Source of the DNA: Verrucomicrobiota bacterium
GTDB taxonomy: Bacteria > Verrucomicrobiota > Verrucomicrobiia > Verrucomicrobiales > Akkermansiaceae
Reading direction: 5' to 3'
Length of the DNA: 58,259 nucleotides
Assembly: GCA_026397725.1 (NCBI GenBank)
Contig: JAPLUI010000545.1
Location: 1-58,259, forward strand
Shown here: positions 9,072 through 17,656 of the stretch, one piece after another
How positions within the stretch are numbered: the stretch's first letter is position 1
How the letters are laid out: each line of letters begins with the position of its first letter
The notes under the pieces: model-generated
What the model saw: only the letters and a program-made list of their open reading frames with translations
Database searches by the model: none
What the model was told of the DNA's origin: nothing
Translations under genes and position numbers: made by a program

Positions 9072-9515
9072 TCACCGGGGCGGCGGGGCGGCGGGTGTGC
9101 CAGCCGCTTCACGCTTGAATTCCCGCAGCAGGCGATACTCCCGCTTGGTCATGGCATAGGGCCCGGAAAACTCAATCTCCCGCGTGCTCGGGGCCTTGGC
9201 GCCGCAGGCATACGTGCTTTTCGCATCGAGATAATAGAGAATCAGGAAGTGGCGGTTGCTGGCGTTGGTTTCCGCCACGAAATCCGGCATGCCCCGGATT
9301 TTGAGGAACTCCCCGAGATCCGGATAGACCCCGGATTGGCTGACCAGCCGCCGCTGCCCCAAGGAGGGCGGGTGCCCGCGCACCAACATGATATGATCCT
9401 TGGCCGCAGCCCCCGTCCAGCCCGTCACCCACGCATCGGCAACCGGTTGGCAGGCGCTCATCAGCACGACTCCGAGCCCCAGCAAGCCCCAGGCATGCCA
9501 GCTCCGCGTCATCAT
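9072..9515 (-). CDS. Putative lipoprotein
   Basis: A protein of about 147 residues starting MMTRSWHAWG with a typical lipoprotein signal: a hydrophobic stretch followed by the lipobox LMSAC, so Cys about 21 residues in would be acylated. The mature part has no domain I recognise; two further Cys are not obvious apart from TYACGAKAP. The C-terminus is Pro/Ala-rich. The gene lies 58 bp downstream of the protease gene on the same strand, and both encode likely exported lipoproteins, so they are probably one transcript. Two adjacent ATG codons (9515 and 9512) could serve as start. Confidence 0.65.
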   Translation of the reverse strand: MMTRSWHAWGLLGLGVVLMSACQPVADAWVTGWTGAAAKDHIMLVRGHPPSLGQRRLVSQSGVYPDLGEFLKIRGMPDFVAETNASNRHFLILYYLDAKSTYACGAKAPSTREIEFSGPYAMTKREYRLLREFKREAAGTPAAPPPR

Positions 9516-9573
9516 TTCAAAGCCACTACTCCCATGGTTTCCTGATTTCCAGCAATCGTGCATCCGGGCGGCG

Positions 9574-10377
9574 TCACCAACCGTCATCGACCGCAGTTTG
9601 TTCTACGGGTGCATTCGTCCCGCTATTTCGCCGCCGATCGCATTTGATCAAATCGTCGAGCAGGCGCGTGTTGGGACGGTTCCCCTCGGAGTCCACAAAG
9701 ATCGCGGTATCCATCGGCACCAGAAACTCCACCGCCGAATTGATCCCGATCAAGCCGCCGGACGCACTGACTACCGGGCCACCGCTGTCCCCCGGTTGCA
9801 GGCGAATACTGATTTTGAAGCGGCGTGCCAGCGTGAACCGATGCTCGGGTGCCAGCGTGCTGGTCAGCTTGCCGGTGGGGGACTTGTATCCGGTCGCAAT
9901 GCCGCCGTGGATCACCCGGGTTCCTTCCGGCAGCCATTGGTCTGGCGGCGTCCACCGGTAATAGCGGGGGGTGGCGTGCGGAACATGCAACAAGGCCAAA
10001 TCCGCGCTGGCAGAGCGCCAGACCACCCGTGCCTTGGCCGTCATCAGCCGACCCTCCCAGCGATAGATCACGAACGCGTTCCGCTCCCCGCCCACCCGTG
10101 CCAGCACATGGTCGGCAGTGAGGAAATACCCGTCCGGGGTGATCGGCACGGCCGAGCCCCCATCCACATCCTCACGCTCATCCATTTTGGGAAAGCGCCG
10201 GTCCGCCCAATCCTGAATGCTCTGGCGGCGGGTCACCACCACCGCACTGACCCGCTCCGCCACGAGGTGTCGGGTCAGCGGTCCGGGCCTGACCCGCTCA
10301 GGCAGTGGTGGCTGCATGCAGCCCTGTGCCAGCAATCCTGCCAGCAAACTCGCCAAACCTATCATCGCACGTGCCAT
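9574..10377 (-). CDS. Trypsin-like serine protease, lipoprotein
   Basis: An exported S1-type (trypsin/HtrA fold) protease of about 267 residues without a PDZ domain. The N-terminus MARAMIGLASLLAG ends in the lipobox LAQGC, so it is probably a membrane-anchored lipoprotein. The catalytic triad is visible: His in YFLTADHVLA, Asp in SADLALLHV, Ser in QPGDSGGPVV. The later segment GINSAVEFLVPMDTAIFVDS completes the second barrel. A start six codons upstream (10395) is also possible. Substrate is unknown; placement with a small lipoprotein gene suggests a role in the periplasm or outer envelope. Confidence 0.82.
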   Translation of the reverse strand: MARAMIGLASLLAGLLAQGCMQPPLPERVRPGPLTRHLVAERVSAVVVTRRQSIQDWADRRFPKMDEREDVDGGSAVPITPDGYFLTADHVLARVGGERNAFVIYRWEGRLMTAKARVVWRSASADLALLHVPHATPRYYRWTPPDQWLPEGTRVIHGGIATGYKSPTGKLTSTLAPEHRFTLARRFKISIRLQPGDSGGPVVSASGGLIGINSAVEFLVPMDTAIFVDSEGNRPNTRLLDDLIKCDRRRNSGTNAPVEQTAVDDGW

Positions 10378-10410
10378 CGGCATCAAGCAAAGCATAATCC
10401 GCCCGTTTCG

Positions 10411-11436
10411 TCACATCTGATTCGTCAAATTTTCAAACAATTTTCCCACGACCTTGCGGAACGGTGAAGGCATCGGCAAGTGTGCCACGGCAGCCGGCTC
10501 CAGCCAGGTCTCGCCCTGCGCCAGCGGTAAGCCCTCCAGGCCGCCATCATGCACTCGCAGCCGCACCCGGAAGCGCGTGATCGCATAGCGCAGTTCCGCC
10601 ACCACCGGCAGATGGGAAATCTCGGCTGCGGCACGGGTCGGCAGTTTCCACAGGCCTGTACGCCGTGTGCCATCCTCGCAATGCATCAGCACGCGTCCGC
10701 AACCATCATGTAACCACAGGGCATGCTCGTCCACCGCCGTGATCACGGTGTGCTGCCGTTTCACCGGCAAGCGTTCCGGCGATTTTGCCCGGCAAAAAGC
10801 TGCCACCGGGCAAGTTCCGCACGCCGGCACGCCTGGCCGACACAGCGTCTGCCCCAACTCCATCACGGCCGAGTTGTAAACGCGCGGATGCAGCTTGTCC
10901 TCCAATGTCTCTGCCCATGTCCACAGTTGGCGTTGTCCTTTGGTATCGTCCACCGGGCCGCTGAAGTTCATCAAGCGTGCCAGCACTCGCGCCACATTGC
11001 CATCCACCACCGTCCCCGGCAGATCAAACGCAAACGCCCGCAGTGCCCCTGCGGTGTACCGCCCGATCCCTGGCAGTTCCAACAACTCGTCCGGCTCCTG
11101 GGGAAAAATCCCCCCGTGCCTGGCGATCACCGCCCGCGCGGTTTCCCGCAGCATTCTTGCCCGCCGGTAATATCCCAGCCCTTCCCACGCCTTGAGCAGG
11201 CGCTCGTCATCCGCCGCCGCCAGGGCTGCCACCTCCGGAAACATCGCCAAGAAGCGCCCAAAATATCCCTTCCCCAACACCGTCGCGATCTGCGTCTGCT
11301 GCAACATCACCTCGGACACCAACACCGCGTAAGCATCCCGCGTCCGCCGCCACGGATAGTCCTTCCCGCACCCGGCAAACCAGCCCGCCAGCGCCTCCCG
11401 AAACTCCACCCGCCTCCCGATCGCATCACGCTTCAT
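10411..11436 (-). CDS. mutY: A/G-specific adenine glycosylase
   Basis: A 341-residue DNA repair enzyme that removes adenine mispaired with 8-oxoguanine. It has the HhH-GPD fold: EVMLQQTQIATV, the helix-hairpin-helix LPGIGRYTAGALRAFAF, and the catalytic Asp in VVDGNVARVLARL. The 4Fe-4S cluster ligands follow as C-x6-C-x2-C-x5-C (CRPGVPACGTCPVAAFC). The C-terminal third is the NUDIX-like 8-oxoG recognition domain. All key residues are present and the length is normal. It is separated from the collapsed phosphoesterase by a 160-bp interspersed repeat. Confidence 0.95.
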   Translation of the reverse strand: MKRDAIGRRVEFREALAGWFAGCGKDYPWRRTRDAYAVLVSEVMLQQTQIATVLGKGYFGRFLAMFPEVAALAAADDERLLKAWEGLGYYRRARMLRETARAVIARHGGIFPQEPDELLELPGIGRYTAGALRAFAFDLPGTVVDGNVARVLARLMNFSGPVDDTKGQRQLWTWAETLEDKLHPRVYNSAVMELGQTLCRPGVPACGTCPVAAFCRAKSPERLPVKRQHTVITAVDEHALWLHDGCGRVLMHCEDGTRRTGLWKLPTRAAAEISHLPVVAELRYAITRFRVRLRVHDGGLEGLPLAQGETWLEPAAVAHLPMPSPFRKVVGKLFENLTNQM

Positions 11437-11452
11437 GCCCGATGGTTAGGTT

Positions 11453-11560
11453 AGGGAGCACAGCCGTCCCGGCTGTGAGGGAAGTCAGGCGTCCCGCCTG
11501 TCGCTACCGGGATTCCCGCGTTGTGCCGCCCCATAACTGCTCCCCAACAGGAGGGGTGCC
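11453..11560. repeat. Interspersed intergenic repeat, copy A
   Basis: This intergenic stretch contains the palindromic words CAGCCGTCCCGGCTGTGAGG and AGGCGTCCCGCCTGT, then CGCTACCGGGATTCCCGCG and a GCCGCCCCATA end. A second, diverged copy lies at about 19440-21055, where it is split by the IS4 element. The nested short palindromes suggest a REP-like or non-autonomous element. Confidence 0.7.
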
Positions 11561-11596
11561 CCCTTTGCGTGCCGTAACAATCTTGATAAGTACGCC

Positions 11597-12037
11597 TCAT
11601 GCCCGCGTCATTTGGAATAGGGTAATCTCAGGGCGCACGTTGAAGCGCACTTGAATCAAGTGGCCCACACCGCGACTGACATACAGGCTGCGGGAGCCGG
11701 CCAGCGGGTACTCGCCAGCCACATATCTGCGGTTTCTCACGGGAAGCAGCGGCGGGGGCAGAAACGGCGGCTTGCATTGTCCGCCATGGGTGTGGCCCGC
11801 TAGAATCCAACCCATATAACCATCCTCCACTTGGGCCCCAATGTGCAGGTCGGAGAGCTGCACCAGTTTCTTCCCGACCAAATGCTCGGGAAGATGGCGA
11901 ATCGCCATCTCTCTCTCGACGATTTCCAGCCGATGCGGCCCGATCTTCCAAGTGTATGCCCCCACCACAGGCACCGCCAGCCCGCCACCGCCGAGCACGC
12001 AAAACATGCGACGTCTGGTAAACAGCCGAGCGATCAT
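11597..12037 (-). pseudogene. Metallophosphoesterase with central deletion
   Basis: A 146-residue remnant of a YaeI-like membrane-anchored calcineurin-type phosphoesterase, a family usually near 280-300 residues. The N-terminus (FTRRRMFCVLGGGGLAVPVV, a Tat-like or membrane anchor) and the first metal motif SDLHIG are intact. The last motif LAGHTHGGQ and the C-terminus SRGVGHLIQVRF are also intact. Between DGYMGW and ILAGHTHGGQ the family's central part, which carries the GD and GNH(D/E) metal-binding motifs, is missing, yet the frame is kept. It should be inactive. Its start overlaps the phosphohexomutase stop by four bases. Confidence 0.8.
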
Positions 12038-14073
12038 ACCGCGTCTCTCCTCCTGTCAGCATCCTCCTCGATCCACTGCCACAGTGAATCGAGACTGGTC
12101 CGCACCTGGCTCTTCGCACTCTCCAAATCCCCGCCCGCCGCCGCCTTGCCGAAGAGATAATACTTGATCTTCGGCTCCGTCCCGGATGGCCGCACCGCAA
12201 ACGAGCGTCCGTCCGCCAGATCCACGAACAGCATCTTTTCCTTCGGCAGCAAATCGCCCTCCTGGTCGTACCAATCCTGCTTCGCGAAATCCCGCACCCG
12301 CCCCACCGCCGCCCCATCCACCACCGTCGGCGGCTGTTCCGCGTAGGACTTCGCCAAGGCCTGGATTTGCGCCGCCCCATCCGCGCCTGCCATCACCAGG
12401 GACTTGCCGATCTCCAGATGATAGCCGTATTCCCGATAGATATCATCCATCAGGTCCGGCAGTGTCTTGCCCACCGACTTCGCATAGGCCGCCACTTCCG
12501 CGACCATCAGCGCCGCGCCATTCGCATCCTTGTCCCGCACCGCATCCGAGCCCAAATACCCATAACTCTCCTCGCCGCCAAACACCAAGAACCGCGAGTA
12601 CCCGAGCCGCAGCGCCCGCGTCGTCTCCTGGCTCAGCGCCCGATAGTCACCCTTCTTCGCCGCCGGGATCGCCTCCTCGTATTTCCGCAGCTTCCCGGCG
12701 ATGTATTTGGTGCCGATGAGCGTATCCACCACGTTCACGCCGAACCCGTCCGCGATCACGCGTTGCAACTCAGTGGTCACGAACGTCTTCACCAACACCG
12801 CCCGGCTGCGCGTCGAATCTGTCAGCCAGCCCAGCTCGAACATCGTCTTCAAGCGATACCACGCCATCAGCGAGCCGATTTGATTGCCCGTCAACAACAC
12901 CATCCGTCCCGTTGCATTGCGCACTGCCACGCCCATGCGGTCGGCGTCCGGATCCGTGCCGATCACAATTTCCGCGTCGGAGATCTCCGCCAACTCGATC
13001 GCCATTTTCAACGCCGCCGCATTCTCCGGGTTCGGCGACATCACTGTGGGGAAGCGTCCGTCCTGGACATCCTGCTCGGGTACCGTCTGCACCTCGCAGC
13101 CGAACCCGCGCAACATTGGCACAATGATATGCCCGCCCGTGCCATGCAGATTGGTGAACACGATCTTGGCCCGCGCTTCTTCCAGCAAGGATGGCCGCAG
13201 CAGCAGGGATTTCAGCAACGTCACATACCGCGCATCCATTTCCGCGCCCAGCGCCGTGATGCTTCCCCGCTCCGCCTCGGGCAGCGGCTCGTAGTGTGCA
13301 CTGGTGATCGCATCCACCTCCGCAATAATCCCCGACGCGTGCGGCTCCACAATCTGTGCTCCGTCGCTGAAATACACCTTGAACCCGTTGTCATGCGGCG
13401 GATTGTGGCTGGCGGTCAGCACCACCCCCGCATCCGCCCGCAGTTCCCGCACCGCAAATGAAAGCTCCGGTGTCGAGCGCGGCCCGTCGAACAACCATGC
13501 ATCACAGCCCAGATCAGCGCACACCTTCGCACAAAACTCCGCGAAATCCCGCGAAAAATGCCGCGTGGCGTGCGCCAACACCAGCTTCGGCTTCCGCCCG
13601 TCTCCGGCGTGGCGCTTCACATAAGCTATCAACCCCCGGATCGCCCGGCCAACATTGAAGAAATTCACCGTCGCCGTCCCCACACACGGCCATTCCGGCC
13701 GCCCATTCGGCCCGCCTGCACCCTGCTCCGCCCGGGTCACCACCCGTCCGATCATCCGCCCGCGCAGCCCGCTGGTGCCAAAGGCCAGCGTTTCGAAAAA
13801 CCGGTCGTTCAGCTCATCCCAAGCCCCCGCCACCGCCAGTTCTTCGATTGCCGCCGCCGCCACCTCGCTGTTCGACTCCTTTAAAATCAACACCATATTC
13901 GCTTTTGAGGCAGCCAAAAGGCGGCCATCAGCGACGGCATCGGTAAGCAGATCAGAAAGCAGGCCCATTGCGCCCGAAACCGTAATTGCTTTTCCGGCCA
14001 TGGCAATCCCGGCCACACGGAATTTTCCCGGCGGAAGCAAGACAAACTCCTTCGGAATGCGTTTGCCAGGCAT
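12034..14073 (-). CDS. Phospho-sugar mutase (PgcA-like phosphoglucomutase/phosphomannomutase)
   Basis: A 679-residue alpha-D-phosphohexomutase, which interconverts sugar 1- and 6-phosphates through a phosphoserine. The four family motifs are present: the phosphoserine in LTASHNPPHDNG (Ser near residue 222), the Mg site GTDPDADRMG (near 372), the sugar-specificity loop FGGEESYG, and the phosphate-binding RPSGTEPKIKYY (near 628). It is longer than typical PgcA proteins because of about 60 extra N-terminal residues; internal starts such as MAGKAITVSG would shorten it. FGTSGLRGRM opens the catalytic fold. It is the first of three phosphohexomutases within 8 kb and is coupled to the collapsed phosphoesterase downstream. 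Confidence 0.9.
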   Translation of the reverse strand: MPGKRIPKEFVLLPPGKFRVAGIAMAGKAITVSGAMGLLSDLLTDAVADGRLLAASKANMVLILKESNSEVAAAAIEELAVAGAWDELNDRFFETLAFGTSGLRGRMIGRVVTRAEQGAGGPNGRPEWPCVGTATVNFFNVGRAIRGLIAYVKRHAGDGRKPKLVLAHATRHFSRDFAEFCAKVCADLGCDAWLFDGPRSTPELSFAVRELRADAGVVLTASHNPPHDNGFKVYFSDGAQIVEPHASGIIAEVDAITSAHYEPLPEAERGSITALGAEMDARYVTLLKSLLLRPSLLEEARAKIVFTNLHGTGGHIIVPMLRGFGCEVQTVPEQDVQDGRFPTVMSPNPENAAALKMAIELAEISDAEIVIGTDPDADRMGVAVRNATGRMVLLTGNQIGSLMAWYRLKTMFELGWLTDSTRSRAVLVKTFVTTELQRVIADGFGVNVVDTLIGTKYIAGKLRKYEEAIPAAKKGDYRALSQETTRALRLGYSRFLVFGGEESYGYLGSDAVRDKDANGAALMVAEVAAYAKSVGKTLPDLMDDIYREYGYHLEIGKSLVMAGADGAAQIQALAKSYAEQPPTVVDGAAVGRVRDFAKQDWYDQEGDLLPKEKMLFVDLADGRSFAVRPSGTEPKIKYYLFGKAAAGGDLESAKSQVRTSLDSLWQWIEEDADRRRDAV

Positions 14074-14106
14074 TCTTTTGGTCGGTGCAATTCCCCGTCT
14101 TCTGAA

Positions 14107-15309
14107 TCAGTGGTCGGCATCGTCCAAGCAACCCATCCGGAGAAAACTGACTCCCGCCAGCGAATTCACCGCGCCGAGATGGTCCGCGATCGTTTTCCCG
14201 ACGTCGGCAAAAGTAGTTCGCGTGCCGAGGTTTATTCCGCCCGGAGTGTCCTTGCGCAGACAAAGCAACGGCACGTATTCCCGCGAATGGTCGGTGCTGG
14301 GGGTGGTCGGATCATTGCCATGATCGGCTGTGACAATCAACAAGTCACCGGCCGACAAATTGACCAGGATCGAAGGGAGGCCGGCATCAAATTCCTCCAG
14401 CGCCCGCGCAAAACCGGACGGGTCGTTGCGGTGGCCGTAAAGCATGTCGAAATCAATCAGGTTGGCAAAGATCAGTCCGGCGTGCTGCGCCTGCATCTGG
14501 GCGACGATCGCCCGGATTCCTTCCGCGTTGCACGTCGTGTGGATTTTCGTTAGAACCCCGCGCCCCGCAAAGAGATCGTCCACCTTGCCGATGGTGGTGG
14601 TCTGGATATTCGCCTCCGCCAGCAAGTCCAGCAAAGTTGTGCCGCGCGGTTCGACCGAGAAATCGTGCCGGTTGGCAGTGCGTTTGAACGCTCCAGCGGA
14701 GCCGACAAAGGGCCTCGCGATGACGCGGGCAAGGGTGTGATCGCCTACGCAAACCTCGTTCCTGGCAATGCGGCAGATGTCGTAAAGCCTCGGCAACGGA
14801 ATGATTTCCTCATGCGCGGCAATCTGGAAAACCGAATCCGCAGAGGTATAGACGATTGGGAAACCCGTCCGGACATGTTCCGCCCCCAGCAATTCAATGA
14901 GCGCCGTGCCCGAAGCCGCCACGTTGCCCAGGATCCCATGACAGCCTGTCGCTGCTTTGAAGCGTTCAATCAACTCCGCCGGAAAACCGTCCGGGTAAGT
15001 GGGGAAGGCGACGGTGGTAATCAGACCGGCCAGTTCCCAATGACCTGAGGTGCTGTCCTTGCCCGCCGACGCCTCGGTCAATTTGCCGAAGTCGGCATTT
15101 GGCGCGGACACCGGTCCCACGCCGGGAATCGGCGCGATGTTGCCCAGTCCCAGTGCAGTCAACTGCGGCAACCGCAGGCCGCCCACCGCCGCGGCGACGT
15201 TCGCCAGAGTGTGGCTGCCTTGGTCGCCGTATGCCGCCGCATCCGGCATCTCGCCAATGCCCACACCGTCCAGCACAATCAGGATCGCCCGTTTCTCAAT
15301 CGCTTTCAT
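14107..15309 (-). CDS. deoB: Phosphopentomutase
   Basis: A 400-residue Mn-dependent enzyme of the alkaline-phosphatase superfamily that converts (deoxy)ribose 1-phosphate to the 5-phosphate in nucleoside salvage. Motifs: AILIVLDGVGIGEMPDA with the first metal Asp, GKDSTSGHWELAG carrying the phospho-accepting Thr/Ser, YTSADSVFQIAAHE, TCNAEGI, LIDFDMLYGHRND, and TADHGNDPTTPSTDHSRE with the remaining metal ligands. I start at MKAIEKRAIL (an ATG four codons upstream is possible); the frame upstream of that is intergenic repeat. It lies 33 bp upstream of the PgcA-like gene on the same strand, so these sugar-phosphate mutases are likely co-transcribed. Confidence 0.94.
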   Translation of the reverse strand: MKAIEKRAILIVLDGVGIGEMPDAAAYGDQGSHTLANVAAAVGGLRLPQLTALGLGNIAPIPGVGPVSAPNADFGKLTEASAGKDSTSGHWELAGLITTVAFPTYPDGFPAELIERFKAATGCHGILGNVAASGTALIELLGAEHVRTGFPIVYTSADSVFQIAAHEEIIPLPRLYDICRIARNEVCVGDHTLARVIARPFVGSAGAFKRTANRHDFSVEPRGTTLLDLLAEANIQTTTIGKVDDLFAGRGVLTKIHTTCNAEGIRAIVAQMQAQHAGLIFANLIDFDMLYGHRNDPSGFARALEEFDAGLPSILVNLSAGDLLIVTADHGNDPTTPSTDHSREYVPLLCLRKDTPGGINLGTRTTFADVGKTIADHLGAVNSLAGVSFLRMGCLDDADH

Positions 15310-15674
15310 CACTATCTGCATCTGCCCATGGGGTAACATGCGCCCGTCGCCGGCGCAAGGTCGGAATGACGACAGGTCGGAATGACGACAGGGAAGGTAT
15401 GGGGTGCGTGACAAAAATGTCAAGGAGGGGCGATTTGCCGTTGGCCATCTTCGCTGCGGTTCCTGAATCGCCCTCAAGGAGGGGCGATCTCATGAATCGC
15501 CCCGCCCATGGGAAGCCAATGATGGGTAGCTGGCCCCAGTTCATTGGCAGCTCATGGGCAGCGGCGGATCGGGAGTCCGCCGCTCCTTGAGTTGTTTTGA
15601 CATTCTTGTCATGCACCCTCTGCTGACCGTTGTGACTTGCAGTTTTTCCGTTCCGTGCTCATTCTTTCGCGGCC
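15310..15674. repeat. Intergenic repeats with a MITE-like inverted-repeat element
   Basis: No gene is present between the divergent deoB and phosphomannomutase-like genes. At 15358-15389 the 16-base unit AGGTCGGAATGACGAC is exactly duplicated in tandem. At 15402-15423 and 15597-15618 lie near-perfect 22-base inverted repeats (20 of 22 pair; core TGACAAAAATGTCA) bounding a 217-base element. Inside, TCAAGGAGGGGCGAT occurs twice (15420 and 15474) and there is a short dyad around GGCGGATC / GAGTCCGCC. Confidence 0.7.
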
Positions 15675-17432
15675 ATGTCCGCCGATACGCTCCGCGCCCA
15701 ACTCGACCACGATCCCGTACCGCTGAAATTCGGCACCAGCGGGAGGCGTGGCCTGCTGATTCATTTGACCCAGCTTGAGGTCTATATCAATGCCCTTGCG
15801 GAGTTGGAGTACCTTCAGTCGCTCCCGACATCGGAAGGCGGTATCAAGCGGGGCGACGAATTCTATTTCGGCTACGACTTGCGCCCCAGTTCGAGGTTCC
15901 GCATTCCTGAGTTGAACGGCGGAGGTGAATTGGACCAAGCCATTGAGCGTGCGATCCGGGATGCCGGGATGGAACCGGTCAACCTGGGCCGCCTGCCAAC
16001 GCCAGCCCTCGCCTTCCACGCCTTGGCAAGGCAGCGGGGAAGCATGATGGTTACCGGCAGCCATATCCCGGCGGAATACAATGGCTACAAGACGAACAGC
16101 TCCATAGGGGAATTGCGCAAGCCGGATGAATTGCCGATCACCCTGCTGGCCGAGCAGGTCCGCACGCGCTTGTATGACCAGCCTGCGGACCAATCGTTGT
16201 TTGACGCGCAGGGCCACTTTAAATCCGCCCGCGCGGACTTGCCGGCTGAAGTCACGGATGCCCGTGAAGGCTATTTCCGCCGCTATGCGGATTTCTTCGC
16301 CGGCAAGAGTCTCGAAGGCAAACGCATTCTGGTTTACCAGCATTCCGCAGTGGGGCGGGACCTGCTGGTCGAAATGCTGGAGCACTTTGGCGCGGAGGCG
16401 ATCCCCGTCGGACGATGCGAGGATTTTGTTCCCATCGACACAGAAAATGTGGAGCCCGAGCAACTCGCGCGAATCCAATCACTGGTCGATGATGCCTGGG
16501 CAACCCACGGACCGCTTGATGCGGTGGTTTCCACCGACGGCGACAGCGACCGACCCATGCTGTTTGGCCTGGAAGCCCCGGCGGTCGGCGCCAAGGACAA
16601 CCCGCCCGGACGCGTTCGTTTCTTTTCCGGCGATCTGGTCGGGATGATTGTCGCGGAGTTCCTGCCGGCGGATGCGGTAGTCGTTCCAATCACGTGCAAT
16701 GATGCCATTGATCGCAGTCCGTTGAAAAACATCTTGGAGCCGAAAACTCGGATCGGCTCACCGTATGTGATCGAGGGCATGGAGGCCGCTTGTGCGCGCG
16801 GACGGATGGCGGTGTGCGGATGGGAGGCAAATGGGGGATTCTTGACCGGCTCCGATATCCGGAAGGGAGACAGGCTCCTGCACGCCCTGCCCACGCGGGA
16901 TGCGATGCTGCCGATTCTCAGCGTTTTGTTCCGCGCCGCGGATCAAGGGCTGTCCCTGTGCGAACTGTTCGACCGCTTGCCGAAGCGATTCAGCCGGGCC
17001 GCGTTGCTCAAGAATTTCCCACGCCCCGTCGCCCTCAAGATGGTCCGCGAGCTTTCACCGCTTGCCGACGAGGTCGCCGAGATCCGTTTCCAAACCGGTG
17101 GCGCGGTTTTTCTTGATAGGCAGCGTGCCGAAGTTGCTAGCTCGGACCAATGGGTGTCGGCCGCGATGGAAGTGCGGGCGTCCCTCGAGGGGTTTTTCAC
17201 CCGCGAGCTGGGCTTTGGCGACATTTCACGTCTGGACTACACGGATGGTGTGCGGATCTATTTCGACAACGGTGACATTGCGCATGTGCGGCCCTCCGGC
17301 AATGCGGACGAATTGCGTATCTACGCTGTCGCCGATACGTTGGCGCGGGCGGAAGCCATCGTCCAAGCCGGAATCGCCGAGCCTGGCGGGATTTTGCGGC
17401 AGCTCGAGGAATCACTGCGGGAGAAATCTTGA
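15675..17432 (+). CDS. Phosphohexomutase, phosphomannomutase-like
   Basis: A 585-residue member of the alpha-D-phosphohexomutase superfamily, only distantly like the other two in this window. Phosphoserine loop: MVTGSHIPAEYNGYK (Ser 129; the usual SHNP is SHIP). Metal loop: VSTDGDSDRPML (Asp 288). Sugar loop: GWEANGGFLTGS, which departs from the common GEESG. Phosphate loop: HVRPSGNADELRIY, lacking the usual Thr-Glu after SGN. LKFGTSGRRGLL is the N-terminal signature. The altered sugar loop suggests a substrate other than glucose phosphate, with mannose or an aminosugar phosphate as candidates. It is transcribed away from deoB and convergent with pgm. Confidence 0.85.
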   Translation: MSADTLRAQLDHDPVPLKFGTSGRRGLLIHLTQLEVYINALAELEYLQSLPTSEGGIKRGDEFYFGYDLRPSSRFRIPELNGGGELDQAIERAIRDAGMEPVNLGRLPTPALAFHALARQRGSMMVTGSHIPAEYNGYKTNSSIGELRKPDELPITLLAEQVRTRLYDQPADQSLFDAQGHFKSARADLPAEVTDAREGYFRRYADFFAGKSLEGKRILVYQHSAVGRDLLVEMLEHFGAEAIPVGRCEDFVPIDTENVEPEQLARIQSLVDDAWATHGPLDAVVSTDGDSDRPMLFGLEAPAVGAKDNPPGRVRFFSGDLVGMIVAEFLPADAVVVPITCNDAIDRSPLKNILEPKTRIGSPYVIEGMEAACARGRMAVCGWEANGGFLTGSDIRKGDRLLHALPTRDAMLPILSVLFRAADQGLSLCELFDRLPKRFSRAALLKNFPRPVALKMVRELSPLADEVAEIRFQTGGAVFLDRQRAEVASSDQWVSAAMEVRASLEGFFTRELGFGDISRLDYTDGVRIYFDNGDIAHVRPSGNADELRIYAVADTLARAEAIVQAGIAEPGGILRQLEESLREKS

Positions 17433-17656
17433 TCACCCTTCGACCACGGCAGCGAAGCGCAGGGGACTCGCGCACGGGTCTCAGAGCGTGTCGTAAATAT
17501 GGCAGGGACCGTTCTCCGCAACGGTCCGGCGAATGGTTGGCGAATGGAACCGACCATGAAACGCTTGGAAATCCAGCCATGGGCTGCCATTCACTTGCCA
17601 TTCTCGCGGACCGCCCGGAGGTCGGTCCCTGCTTCGCGTGTTTTTCAGACAGGCTT
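17433..17656. other. Intergenic, inverted GCAGGGACCG arms
   Basis: The gap between convergent mutase genes contains GCAGGGACCG near 17512 and its reverse complement CGGTCCCTGC near 17622, plus a local dyad CCGTTCTCCGCAACGG. This could act as a bidirectional terminator, but there is no clear T-run. The GGTCCCTGCC word also occurs near 1073. Confidence 0.4.

Noticed and set aside
12367..13461. 364-codon plus-strand open frame
   Set aside because: It is antisense to the PgcA-like mutase and has an Arg/His-rich, motif-free sequence.
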